This document shows, piece by piece, positions 53,495 through 61,648 of a stretch of 64,000 nucleotides of DNA. Origin of the DNA: CAVRXT01 sp963725655 (GTDB taxonomy: Bacteria; Acidobacteriota; Terriglobia; Acidiferrales; UBA7541); NCBI GenBank assembly GCA_963725655.1, contig CAVRYY010000001.1, positions 1,674,001 to 1,738,000 on the forward strand. Reading direction: 5' to 3'. Each line of letters opens with the position of its first letter. The stretch's first letter is position 1. The position numbers and the translations under genes were made by a program. Under the pieces are notes generated by a model, which was not told the origin of the DNA, did not search any database, and saw nothing but the letters and a program-made list of their open reading frames with translations.

Positions 53495-54634
53495 ATGAAA
53501 CGGTTGCTTAGCGGCTTCCTCTTAGCGTCGAGTATCTGTTGGAGTCAGAGTACCTTCACCATCCCGTTGGAGAAGGCTAACTCAGCACTTGCGCTGCCCA
53601 GTATGGCTGCGCGTGACGGTGTGCTCTACGCAGCATATCGGTCCTTCGATCTTCTTCGGTTCTCCAACAAGCTTGAAGTGGTTGCGTATGACCTCAACAC
53701 GCACAAGGAACTTCAGCACGTTACGATCTCTGTTCCGTCGGTCCACGGAGCGCGAGCATCGGAAGGTTTTTTCCTGTCGGAGGATGGACAAACCCTCGCC
53801 TATGCGGAACTGCACGAGCCAGGCTTGATCTTGTTGCTTGCGGCGAAGAATCTCTCAGAGATCAGACGCTCCGATACGTTGCCGTTCACATCGTTAGATC
53901 ATCATCGGATGTTCGCTGGCTTCGACCACGATAGACTCAGCATGGCGTCGAGTTCCTACGGCTCCAAGAAACCGAATGCAGACGGGTTGCGTTTTATCCG
54001 CTTGGGAATACTCGACCTCAAGCCAGTCTCAGACACGAGAGCTATCGGTGTTTCGCCCGAAAGTTCCGAGGCGATTATCTGGCTCCCAAGCCTACAAAGG
54101 ACATGGGTAAACCCGCCTACAAGTCTTGCCTCAGACATCTGGACGGAGTACACGGAATCCGGTGAAAAGACAGGCAATGTGCTGACGCACCGACAAGGCG
54201 TGAGCAATGGAGCCGTCGCACTTGGGGATGGAAAGCTCGTCGCCTTCTACGGGAACATGATCGCCAAAGGGGCGGTGGTCAGCTACGCCGACCACCGCGA
54301 GGAGGAGCTGGAACTGCCATGTGCAGCTCATAAGTATGGGCGCAGCAGTGATCCGGCTTACGTGGGCGGACTCTGCACGACGGAGAAAGATGTCCTACCC
54401 GAGGCGTGGGGAAATAAAGTCCTCTCTTCCCAGTTCATGTTGATCAAGGCAGATGGCCCTAAAATCGTATGGCATCACGATATGGACTTCCTTGACGTCG
54501 CTGACGGCAACGAGCCGGACACCGGCGTGCAGCGAGGTGAGCCGCTGCTCTACCGGGCCGGATCGAAACTCCTGATCTTGGCCCCGACCAAAAAGCCGGA
54601 GTTGGCCGTCTACGAGATCGACGCCCCGCAGTGA
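53495..54634 (+). CDS. Secreted beta-propeller-like protein
   Basis: 379 residues with a signal peptide (LLSGFLLASSICWSQS). Repeated strand patterns (VLYAAYRSFDLLRFSNKLEV, TLAYAELHEPGLILLL) and acidic loops suggest a beta-propeller. Its ATG overlaps the end of the tip-3 continuation frame (ATGA at 53495-53498), the arrangement expected of a coupled partner or immunity gene. No specific family is recognised; the link with tip 3 is inference. Confidence 0.55.
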   Translation: MKRLLSGFLLASSICWSQSTFTIPLEKANSALALPSMAARDGVLYAAYRSFDLLRFSNKLEVVAYDLNTHKELQHVTISVPSVHGARASEGFFLSEDGQTLAYAELHEPGLILLLAAKNLSEIRRSDTLPFTSLDHHRMFAGFDHDRLSMASSSYGSKKPNADGLRFIRLGILDLKPVSDTRAIGVSPESSEAIIWLPSLQRTWVNPPTSLASDIWTEYTESGEKTGNVLTHRQGVSNGAVALGDGKLVAFYGNMIAKGAVVSYADHREEELELPCAAHKYGRSSDPAYVGGLCTTEKDVLPEAWGNKVLSSQFMLIKADGPKIVWHHDMDFLDVADGNEPDTGVQRGEPLLYRAGSKLLILAPTKKPELAVYEIDAPQ

Positions 54635-54644
54635 TCCAAAGACG

Positions 54645-55037
54645 ATGAGCTACGTCCTTCCCATCCTGTTCGTCCTCGGGGTCTACGTGGCCCTTCCAGT
54701 CGTCCTCGTGGCGGGGTGGGTGCGCTGGGTTCGTCGGAGGCAGATCGGGCGCACCTGGCCGTCGCTGGCGGGCTTCTCTCTGGGAACGGCGTCGGCGTTG
54801 CTGGCAATCGGGTCGATGGTCTATGCGGGGATGATCGGAGGCTTCAGGTACTACGACCCTGATTTGGTCTTTAGCGTTCCGGCCAACCACGTTTCTCCTG
54901 ATTGGTTCATGCAGGTTCCATTTCACTTTAGTCTTGCACCCGTTACGCGAGGTGACCAGCCTATCTGCCTCGCGAGCTTTACATGGGAGATGATTCCAGC
55001 ATCCGACAAGCCGGCCTTGAGTTTAAGTCGTCGATAA
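54645..55037 (+). CDS. Membrane protein, probably truncated by the next RHS cassette
   Basis: 130 residues: two clear membrane helices (MSYVLPILFVLGVYVALPVV, SLGTASALLAIGSMVYAGMI) and GGFRYYDPDLV. After about residue 78 the text turns into poor sequence that runs 55 bases into the next RHS cassette. The 3' part seems to have been replaced during insertion of that cassette. It begins 10 bp after the propeller gene and may have been its operon mate. Confidence 0.45.
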   Translation: MSYVLPILFVLGVYVALPVVLVAGWVRWVRRRQIGRTWPSLAGFSLGTASALLAIGSMVYAGMIGGFRYYDPDLVFSVPANHVSPDWFMQVPFHFSLAPVTRGDQPICLASFTWEMIPASDKPALSLSRR

Positions 55038-55951
55038 AGAGGTTCGAGACAAGCGGTATGACGGAAGCGAATGAACTTACGACGACACTCAGCGTTTGTT
55101 CCTCCTCGTACCTTTTCACCGGCAAAGAACGGGACACTGAATCTGGCAACGACTACTTCGGGGCTAGGTATAATAGCAGCGCGATGGGGAGATTCTTGAG
55201 TCCTGATCCGTCGATGGGCAGCGTAGCGCTCCGCAATCCGCAGACGTGGAACAGATACGCATATGCCCTGAATAACCCTCTGAAATTCGTTGACCCGACA
55301 GGAATGTGCTGGGTTGCAGCTCCATCCGGCGTGGGAACCTACGATTGGATGAATAGTCCCAATCCCGGACAATCCTGCTACAACGCGATAGCCACATCTA
55401 GCGGAAGTGCACTTACGATGTACGGCTCCAACAATGCACAGGACATTACAAAGCTCACGGGCAATGACCACGGGATGATCGATTTGCAGGACATCAGTGC
55501 GCAACATGACGCCGGAATTGACGTGAAGCGGGGAGACTACACGTACGTCAGTGCCCAAACTGGTGCCGATTTCTTCAACTTTCTACAGGATTACCAAAGC
55601 AATTATCCGGATGCTCCAAATCTGTATGTTACCGAGGCTGGATCGGAGGACGGATCACTCGTCCCTGGGCACATTTCTCATAGATATGGAGCACAGATTG
55701 ATGTCGAATATGTCGATGACGATGGGAACCCTATAAGGGGCGCGAGGGCTGATTTAAAGGCTGACGCAGACCGAACGTGGGATATTCTCCGAATGGCCAA
55801 CGGGTTTGGGTTAACCCAGATATACCTCGGCGATGAAGAGGAGTGGGGAGATTGGGGCCACATTCCCAAGGGAACTCCAACACGTCCCGCTGATCCACAT
55901 GAAAGCCATTTCCATTTGTCTATACCGAATCCTGTTCCACCGAGTCAATAA
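54983..55951 (+). CDS. Orphan RHS cassette 4: core end with LAS/MepA-like peptidase tip
   Basis: 322 residues from the ATG at 54983. The RHS core end is LFTGKERDTESGNDYFGARY, GRFLSPDP and YALNNPLKFVDPTG. In the tip, GHISHRYGAQIDVEY places His233 and Asp240 in an SHxxGxxxD pattern, and the end has HESHFH (306-311). This is the zinc signature of LAS-fold peptidases such as MepA murein endopeptidase and D,D-carboxypeptidases, so it probably cuts peptidoglycan cross-links. Its stop overlaps the ATG of the next gene by one base. Confidence 0.75.
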   Translation: MGDDSSIRQAGLEFKSSIKRFETSGMTEANELTTTLSVCSSSYLFTGKERDTESGNDYFGARYNSSAMGRFLSPDPSMGSVALRNPQTWNRYAYALNNPLKFVDPTGMCWVAAPSGVGTYDWMNSPNPGQSCYNAIATSSGSALTMYGSNNAQDITKLTGNDHGMIDLQDISAQHDAGIDVKRGDYTYVSAQTGADFFNFLQDYQSNYPDAPNLYVTEAGSEDGSLVPGHISHRYGAQIDVEYVDDDGNPIRGARADLKADADRTWDILRMANGFGLTQIYLGDEEEWGDWGHIPKGTPTRPADPHESHFHLSIPNPVPPSQ

Positions 55952-56445
55952 TGAGACCTCAGATTGCTCGAATCTTTTTCGCTGTTGCGGCCCTGTTGAT
56001 CATGGCGGTGGAGATACAGGGCGCACTTTATGCGCAAGCGATTGATCCGAATGGAGTCCCTGATGAGCTTCGATCATGCTTGCATTCACATCCAGGACTT
56101 CAATTTGATGGGGGTGTCAACCCTTACAACATAGCTGGAGATTTTGATGGAGACGGGGTAACAGACTTCGCGGTGCTCGTCCGAGGCCCAAATGATAAGG
56201 GAACTGGAATTCATCACATCTTGTTCTGTTTCGGCCAGGGCAGAACCGTTCTTTGGGATGCACAAACCGGACCGGGATCGACACCTTCCCCTTTCACCAC
56301 TTGGTTCCTTGTCAGGAAGCGGAGCAAGCTGCTTTCGATACATCCGAAGATCAGCTATGATTCGTTGGCCGTTGTCATCGGAGAAGAAGGAGGAGGCCTG
56401 ATTTATTGGGACGGCCATAAACTTTCTTGGCAACAAGAAGAATAA
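55951..56445 (+). CDS. Secreted protein; candidate immunity protein for the LAS-peptidase tip
   Basis: 164 residues with a signal peptide (IFFAVAALLIMAVEIQGALY) and one FG-GAP/EF-hand-like loop (DFDGDGVTDFAVLV). The start overlaps the toxin stop (TAATG), implying translational coupling. A periplasmic location is what immunity to a peptidoglycan-cutting enzyme needs. No family beyond the loop is recognised; the immunity role is inferred. Confidence 0.6.
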   Translation: MRPQIARIFFAVAALLIMAVEIQGALYAQAIDPNGVPDELRSCLHSHPGLQFDGGVNPYNIAGDFDGDGVTDFAVLVRGPNDKGTGIHHILFCFGQGRTVLWDAQTGPGSTPSPFTTWFLVRKRSKLLSIHPKISYDSLAVVIGEEGGGLIYWDGHKLSWQQEE

Positions 56446-56893
56446 CTACAAGTTAACCGGCAAAGAGTGGGATGCCGATGACGCCGTATCCGGTAACGAC
56501 TGCTTCGCGGCTCGGTTCTACTCGTCGAATTTCAGCCGGTTCATGTCACCGGACTATTTTGATGGTCCTGACCCGGTTCCGTTTGCTGACCTTGGAAATC
56601 CACAAAGCCTCAATTTATACGCTTATGTCGGGAATAGCCCGCTAGCAAATGTAGACGACGACGGTCATAACCCATGCGGCGCGGAGGAGTCAGGCCAGGA
56701 CGCCAAAGTCGAAGTCATGAGCCGTTCACGAAGCCGCCCGAAAGCCAATGGCGATTATCTTCATCATCCTCGCGCTGCTCCCTACAGTGGCAGCTTGGAG
56801 AACGTGGCTAGTTGCCGATCAGCGATCTCTTGCGGGGACACGCAAAATCTTGTTTACCACCGGACTCTGCGTTGCCACGTTGGCCCTGCTTGA
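56444..56893 (+). pseudogene. RHS cassette 5 remnant
   Basis: The frame reads KLTGKEWDADDAVSGNDCF, then ARFYSSNFSRFMSPD and NLYAYVGNSPLANVDDDG, a decayed form of the RHS core end. There is no start codon in front and the supposed tip dissolves into Arg/Ser-rich text after about 56,690, where a membrane protein gene begins in another frame. The original tip appears deleted. Confidence 0.7.
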
Positions 56894-57101
56894 GTACCTG
56901 GCCTTCGCGCTGTACACCAACCATGTAGGTGGTTTCGGGACGAACTTTCCGGCAGTTTTCAAATGGACTCGGTCCGGCTTCTGGGCCTCGGTGCTGGCGC
57001 TCCTTCTGGTTCTAGCGGGGCGAGGTAAGAGCAGAGTGTTCGGGCTGAGTTCTGGGGTGTTGATGGTTATCCTGTGGATTATCCCGGACTGGGGAATGTG
57101 A
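56748..57101 (+). CDS. Small membrane protein (117 aa), possible orphan immunity protein
   Basis: Four hydrophobic stretches (MAIIFIILALLPTVAAW, LFTTGLCVATLALLEYLAF, WASVLALLLVLAG, SGVLMVILWIIP). It follows the RHS cassette 5 remnant and precedes a secreted protein by one base. The order of small membrane protein after RHS end is the same as in cassettes 1 and 2. No family is recognised. Confidence 0.55.
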   Translation: MAIIFIILALLPTVAAWRTWLVADQRSLAGTRKILFTTGLCVATLALLEYLAFALYTNHVGGFGTNFPAVFKWTRSGFWASVLALLLVLAGRGKSRVFGLSSGVLMVILWIIPDWGM

Positions 57102-57102
57102 C

Positions 57103-57558
57103 ATGCAAAATAGACGGCTAGCCTGGGGCTTAGTGCTGAGCGTCCTTTGCATCGTGTTCCCACAGCGGGCATCGGCTCAAGGGACTTCGACACCGGAAGC
57201 GCGAACGCAGTGGGCCGAAATCACGCACAAGCTGGAAAGTGCGCCACTCGACGACAGCGTGAACAAGCAGGGCGAAGGGGCGCTGAAGCAGGTCAGTGAT
57301 TCCCACGACATTCGCGTGCCGCTCTGCCCCGCTCTGCTGAGCGAGTTCAACGGAATGAAATACACTTACTCGCACACGATCACGCGGCAGTACATGCTGG
57401 CAAGCACGGCGTTCCAGATCGAGAATCCAGACAAAGCTGCCGATACGAACGCAATGAACCTAGCCGCCGTGGAAACCGTTCTGAAGACCTACCAAGCGAT
57501 CCTGCAACAAAAGCCCGACGCGAAGGCCAAAGGGCTCGATGACCTGCTGAAGAAATAG
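57103..57558 (+). CDS. Secreted hypothetical protein (151 aa)
   Basis: A signal peptide (LAWGLVLSVLCIVFPQRASA) precedes a helical, Lys/Asp-rich mature part. The ATG lies one base after the preceding stop, so the two are probably cotranscribed. It may be a second component of an orphan immunity or effector unit. No family is recognised. Confidence 0.55.
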   Translation: MQNRRLAWGLVLSVLCIVFPQRASAQGTSTPEARTQWAEITHKLESAPLDDSVNKQGEGALKQVSDSHDIRVPLCPALLSEFNGMKYTYSHTITRQYMLASTAFQIENPDKAADTNAMNLAAVETVLKTYQAILQQKPDAKAKGLDDLLKK

Positions 57559-57998
57559 AGTCAGGGAAAGCTCAAGGTCTTGATCCAGAAACAGTGCCAG
57601 TGAAGTCAGGATGAGTCTTACTTTTAGACGCCGATTCTATCGCTGCGGGCCGCGCCGATCTGGGGCGCGGCCCTCGGCGTTTTACCCCGCCGATCCATGG
57701 CCTAATCGCGGTTCGATTGGCGGTGCTTTGCGGTGCCGATTAGTCCGTCGAATCGCTACGCGGGAGTGTGGCGATTCGGGCACGGTGAGGGCGGCGGTTT
57801 GTGCTCCGGGAGGCGGGTTTTCCGGGGGTGAGTTCTTTCGCCATGCTTCGCATGGAGTGAATTTTGACACTCCACCCCCCGCGGGGAACTGTAGGGAAAC
57901 CTGGGAGCTCTCGGTGAACTATTGAGTGCGCCCGCAGTATGCCTCCAGCCAGCGGCGAGGGTGCAGGGTGTTGACTGAGGCGGTATCGCGGGTAAGAG
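57559..57998. other. 440-bp stretch without gene at the right border of the RHS array
   Basis: Only short, Arg/Gly-rich open frames without ribosome sites. It contains hairpin repeat R3 and leads to the tRNA gene, so it marks the edge of the accessory block. Confidence 0.4.
57839..57880. repeat. Hairpin repeat R3
   Basis: CCATGC-TTC-GCATGG (57841-57855) is followed by a second stem GGAGTG...CACTCC overlapping TGACACTCCACCCC, a two-mismatch variant of the second half of R1 and R2. Confidence 0.5.
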
Positions 57999-58073
57999 TG
58001 GCTCCGGGGCCTGGACTCGAACCAGGATAACCAGCTCCAAAGGCTGGCGTGCTACCAATTGCACTACCCCGGA
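57999..58073 (-). tRNA. tRNA-Gln (anticodon UUG), CCA encoded
   Basis: On the minus strand the acceptor stem TCCGGGG/CCCCGGA, anticodon stem CCAGC/GCTGG with loop CTTTGGA (anticodon TTG at 58040-58038) and T-arm CCTGG-TTCGAGT-CCAGG are all perfect; discriminator G and CCA follow. It sits at the right edge of the RHS array, a common landing place for integrating elements, though no attachment duplication was seen. Confidence 0.95.
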
Positions 58074-58200
58074 ATAGGGTGTCTGCAGCGCGTGCAACTA
58101 CTTACGCATTGTACCTGTTGGGTCGAATTTGGCCAAATTTGGGCGAAATATGGCAGCCACCTTGCCGTTAGGAACTGCGCTAACCCCACGCGATATCGAG

Positions 58201-59073
58201 TCACCGCTTGCGCTGGGACTCAATGACCGCGGAGAAGTCTTTGCCGCCGTAGCCCTCGGCGATGGCCTGCTGGAAGATCTTGCGCGCGGAAATGCCGGTC
58301 TGCAGAGTGATCCCGTGGCGCTCTCCTTCTTCCAGCGCGTAACCGATGTCCTTCGCCATCGCGCCGAGCATGAAATTGGGGGTGAAGTCGCCAGCGGTGG
58401 CGCGGGCGGAGAGTACCTTCACTAGCGGACTGCCGGGCGCGCCGTTGGTGAGCACCGCGAGCGACTTCTCGCGATCGAGGCCGCTGGCTTCGAGAAGCGC
58501 CATCGCTTCGGCAAGCGAGGCGGCCTGCACGCCGCACATGAAATTATTGATCAGTTTCAGCGTGGCGCCGCTTCCGGTGGGTCCCAGGTACACGATGTCG
58601 CGGCTCATAACCGCGAGTACCGGGCGCACCGCTTCCAGCGCCGACGCGGATCCGCCTACGAGAAAAAGCAGCTCGCCCGCCGCAGCGTGGGGCTTGGTGC
58701 CGGTGACCGGCGCGTCCAGGAATTCGCACTGGTGCTGAGCTGCCGCTGCGGCCAGCTCCTTGATCCATCCGAGCGTGAGCGTGCTCGATTCCACCAGCAC
58801 CGTGCCGGGAGCCGCACCGGCTAGCGCGCCGCCTTCGCCGAGCCACATGGACCGCGAAGCAACATCGTCAACGACCATGCTGATGACTACTTCCGCGCGC
58901 GCCGCGGCTTCGCGGGGAGTGCGCGCGACGAATGCGCCGGCGGCTTTCAGCGGTTCGCCTTTTTCTGCGTTGCGGTTATAGACGCTAAGCGGAAAACCGG
59001 CCGAAAGCACACGTCCGGCCATTCCGGAGCCCATTATTCCCAGTCCTAAAATTGCGACGCGAGGTTTGTTCAT
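58201..59073 (-). CDS. 3-hydroxyisobutyrate dehydrogenase family reductase
   Basis: 290 residues. Rossmann motif GLGIMGSGMAG at 10-20, the substrate loop DAPVTGTKPHA and catalytic Lys173 in LKLINNFM. The family covers 3-hydroxyisobutyrate dehydrogenase, tartronate semialdehyde reductase and related enzymes. Next to two sugar-acid dehydratases and a transporter it may act on a semialdehyde from that pathway. It is the last gene of the minus-strand operon, 29 bp after the enolase-type gene. Confidence 0.87.
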   Translation of the reverse strand: MNKPRVAILGLGIMGSGMAGRVLSAGFPLSVYNRNAEKGEPLKAAGAFVARTPREAAARAEVVISMVVDDVASRSMWLGEGGALAGAAPGTVLVESSTLTLGWIKELAAAAAQHQCEFLDAPVTGTKPHAAAGELLFLVGGSASALEAVRPVLAVMSRDIVYLGPTGSGATLKLINNFMCGVQAASLAEAMALLEASGLDREKSLAVLTNGAPGSPLVKVLSARATAGDFTPNFMLGAMAKDIGYALEEGERHGITLQTGISARKIFQQAIAEGYGGKDFSAVIESQRKR

Positions 59074-59102
59074 TATGTAGTGTTCACTCCAGGTAAAAGC
59101 AC

Positions 59103-60275
59103 CTATTCGATCACTTCAAATTTTTCCAGGGCCTTTTCGTTCACGGTGAGCCCCAGGCCAGGGACGTTTTCGTCCAGATCGATGTATCCGTCTTTTGCTT
59201 TGGGCTCGCCTTCGAAGATGTACCAGAAAAGTTCGTTGCCCACTTCGACGTCGACAATCGGGAAATATTCGGCCATCGGCGAATTCAGGCTGGCCATCAC
59301 TACGTGATAGTTGTGCATCTGCCCGGCGTGAGGAATCACCGGCACCGAGTGCGACTCGGCCAGCGCGGCGATCTTTCGCGCCTGGGTAATTCCGCCCACG
59401 CGATTGGTATCGAACTGAATGTAATCGACGGCGCGCGCCGCCAGCAAATCGCGAAAACCGTAAAGGGTGAACTCGTGTTCACCTCCAGCAATCGGAATCC
59501 GCGCATAGGATTTCAATTCGGCGTAGCCGTGAATGTCGTCCGGAATTACCGGCTCTTCCAACCAGCGCAGATGGAAGGGTTCGAGCAGCGGGAGCATGCG
59601 CTTCGCGTAATCGAGTGTCCAGCCCATATAGGCGTCAGCCATGACGTCGATTCCGTCGCCTACCGTTTGGCGGACGGTGCGCACCAGATCGACGTTGTGC
59701 TGCATCCCAGCAGCGCCATCGGTAGGTCCCCAGCCGAAACGCAGCTTCATCGCGCGGTAGCCTTCATTCTTGTAGCGCTGGGCTTCCGCGGCTAGCTCGC
59801 CCAGTTCAACGCTGTATAGCCGGCTCGCGTACACCGGGATTCGCGGCTTGGTGCGGCCTCCCAGCAGGCGATAGACCGGCTGCTTCGCCGATTTCCCGAG
59901 GATGTCCCACAGCGCTATGTCCACCGCGCTGATCGCGGTCATGCCGATTCCTTTGCGGCCAAACGCCATGGTCCGGCGATACATGTGCTGCCATAGCGAT
60001 TCGATGTCCCAGGGATCGGCGCCGATCAGCAACGGCTTTAAATATAGGTCGATCACTTGCTTGGTGATCGGCGGAGCGAGCGCGGCGTTGCCGATGCCCA
60101 CCAAGCCGTTGTCGGTGAAAATCTCCACCACCAGCCAGCCGTGGAAAGTGAAAGTCGACATGGACGCCTGGGGCAACTCGAGCACGTCCATCGGATTGGT
60201 GCAGAAATGGGGAGGAAGCGGAACCGTTTTCCCGCGCCAGCGCACCGCTCGGGTGCGAATCTCTTTGATTTTCAT
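59103..60275 (-). CDS. Enolase-superfamily sugar-acid dehydratase (rhamnonate dehydratase-like)
   Basis: 390 residues. Metal ligands Asp214, Glu240 and Glu266, base candidates Lys177 and His316, as in the mandelate racemase subgroup. The segment GWGPTDGAAGMQHNVDLVR closely follows the WGP.DG.AG pattern of L-rhamnonate dehydratase, so dehydration of L-rhamnonate or a related aldonate is likely. Its start overlaps the end of the transporter gene by 4 bp, so the two are coupled. The substrate is inference. Confidence 0.83.
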   Translation of the reverse strand: MKIKEIRTRAVRWRGKTVPLPPHFCTNPMDVLELPQASMSTFTFHGWLVVEIFTDNGLVGIGNAALAPPITKQVIDLYLKPLLIGADPWDIESLWQHMYRRTMAFGRKGIGMTAISAVDIALWDILGKSAKQPVYRLLGGRTKPRIPVYASRLYSVELGELAAEAQRYKNEGYRAMKLRFGWGPTDGAAGMQHNVDLVRTVRQTVGDGIDVMADAYMGWTLDYAKRMLPLLEPFHLRWLEEPVIPDDIHGYAELKSYARIPIAGGEHEFTLYGFRDLLAARAVDYIQFDTNRVGGITQARKIAALAESHSVPVIPHAGQMHNYHVVMASLNSPMAEYFPIVDVEVGNELFWYIFEGEPKAKDGYIDLDENVPGLGLTVNEKALEKFEVIE

Positions 60276-61546
60276 CGCGCTCCTTGATAACCGAGACTGG
60301 TGTCGATGTCCAGACGCTGCACCCGGGGAACGGCTAAGATTATCACTAGCAGCGCAATCACGTGGAAGGTGCCGGCGATGTCAAATACCACCCGGTAGCC
60401 AAAGCCATGGTCGAGCAAGTATCCAGCCAGCTCGCCGAAAGCGACTCCACCCATCGCGCCGCCGAAGCCCACCAGCCCGGCGACCGTGCCCACCACGTTG
60501 GTCGGAAAAAGGTCGGTGGGCAGCACCATCACCAAGGTGGACCAGGATTGTTGTCCGAAAAGCGCCACGCTGAAAATCACGATAGCCCAAAATACCGGCA
60601 CGTGCGGGACCAGCATGATGAACGGCATCACTGCGGCGCTCAATCCCAGCGCCACTTTGCGCGCGACGTCCAGCGAATATCTCCGGCGCAGCAAGTAGCT
60701 CGAGAACCATCCTCCCAGCAAGCAGCCGATACCGGCGGCGACGTGCGGAATTCCGGCGGTCGCGCCCACCGCCTTAATATTAAAGCCGCGCGCGTCGAAG
60801 AGATACTTCGGCAGCCAGAAAAGATAGAAGTAGCCCGCACCGTCGCTGAGAGTTTTCGCGGCCACCAAGCCCCAGGTTTCGCGGATGCGCAGCAATTCCA
60901 TCCAGCGCAGCCTGCGGCTTTCCGTCGCGCCCGGCAGCAGCGCAACGCCAGCCTCAATTTTCGCCCGCTCAGTTTCGGTCAGTGCCGGATGTTCTCCGGG
61001 AGGGAAGTATACGCGGCGCCACCACAGCGTCCAGAGCAGCCCCAGCGCGCCGGTGACAAAGAAAATCAAGCGCCAGTTGGTGTAAATGAGGATGACCGCG
61101 ATCAGCGGGGGCGCGGCGATCGCTCCGATGGCGGTGCCGCCATTGATAATGCCCATGGCGGTTGCCCGTTCGTTGGTGGGAAACCATTCGGCCACCACCC
61201 GTGTGGCGGCGGGAAAACCTCCGCCTTCTCCCATCCCCAGCAACAGCCGACTAGCCACGAGCATCGAAAAAGTCACCGCCAGGCCGTGGCTGGCGCAGGC
61301 CAGCGACCAGAACACCATGATCAGCGTGAAACTCAGCCGGGTGTTCAGGGCATCGACGAGTTTCCCCCCGCCGATGTACATGAACGCGTACGAGAACAGG
61401 AATGCCGATTGCAGCGTGGAGAATTGCGAGTTGGTCAGCGGAATGTCCCGGCTGATGGCCTGCACCGCGACCGGGAGCGTCTGGCGGTCGAGATAACTCA
61501 GCGCAATCGCGGCGCTCACAAGGATTGCGATTCGCCAACGAATCAT
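60272..61546 (-). CDS. MFS transporter, anion:cation symporter (sugar acid) type
   Basis: 424 residues with about 12 membrane helices. SYLDRQTLPVAVQAISRDI near the N-terminus and GMGEGGGFPAATRVVAEWFP in the middle are typical of the ACS branch that imports hexuronates, galactonate and glucarate. It overlaps the enolase-type gene and follows the IlvD-type gene by about 100 bp, fitting uptake of the sugar acid that the two dehydratases use. Confidence 0.88.
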   Translation of the reverse strand: MIRWRIAILVSAAIALSYLDRQTLPVAVQAISRDIPLTNSQFSTLQSAFLFSYAFMYIGGGKLVDALNTRLSFTLIMVFWSLACASHGLAVTFSMLVASRLLLGMGEGGGFPAATRVVAEWFPTNERATAMGIINGGTAIGAIAAPPLIAVILIYTNWRLIFFVTGALGLLWTLWWRRVYFPPGEHPALTETERAKIEAGVALLPGATESRRLRWMELLRIRETWGLVAAKTLSDGAGYFYLFWLPKYLFDARGFNIKAVGATAGIPHVAAGIGCLLGGWFSSYLLRRRYSLDVARKVALGLSAAVMPFIMLVPHVPVFWAIVIFSVALFGQQSWSTLVMVLPTDLFPTNVVGTVAGLVGFGGAMGGVAFGELAGYLLDHGFGYRVVFDIAGTFHVIALLVIILAVPRVQRLDIDTSLGYQGAR

Positions 61547-61648
61547 TCAGAAATCTCCCCGGACATCGGGGCGGCCGAATGCCCCATGGCGGTGCAGCAC
61601 GGTGAAGCCCGCCGTCGCGACGCAAACGGCCGGTCGGGCGGGCAGGGG

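Noticed and set aside
57611..57925. 104-codon plus-strand ORF before the tRNA
   Set aside because: Arg/Gly/Cys-rich, no ribosome site or family, and it spans hairpin repeat R3.
57999..58073. tRNA-Gln as attachment site of an integrated element covering the RHS array
   Set aside because: I saw no second copy of the tRNA 3' end on the far side of the array and the only integrase is a headless chimera 8 kb away.
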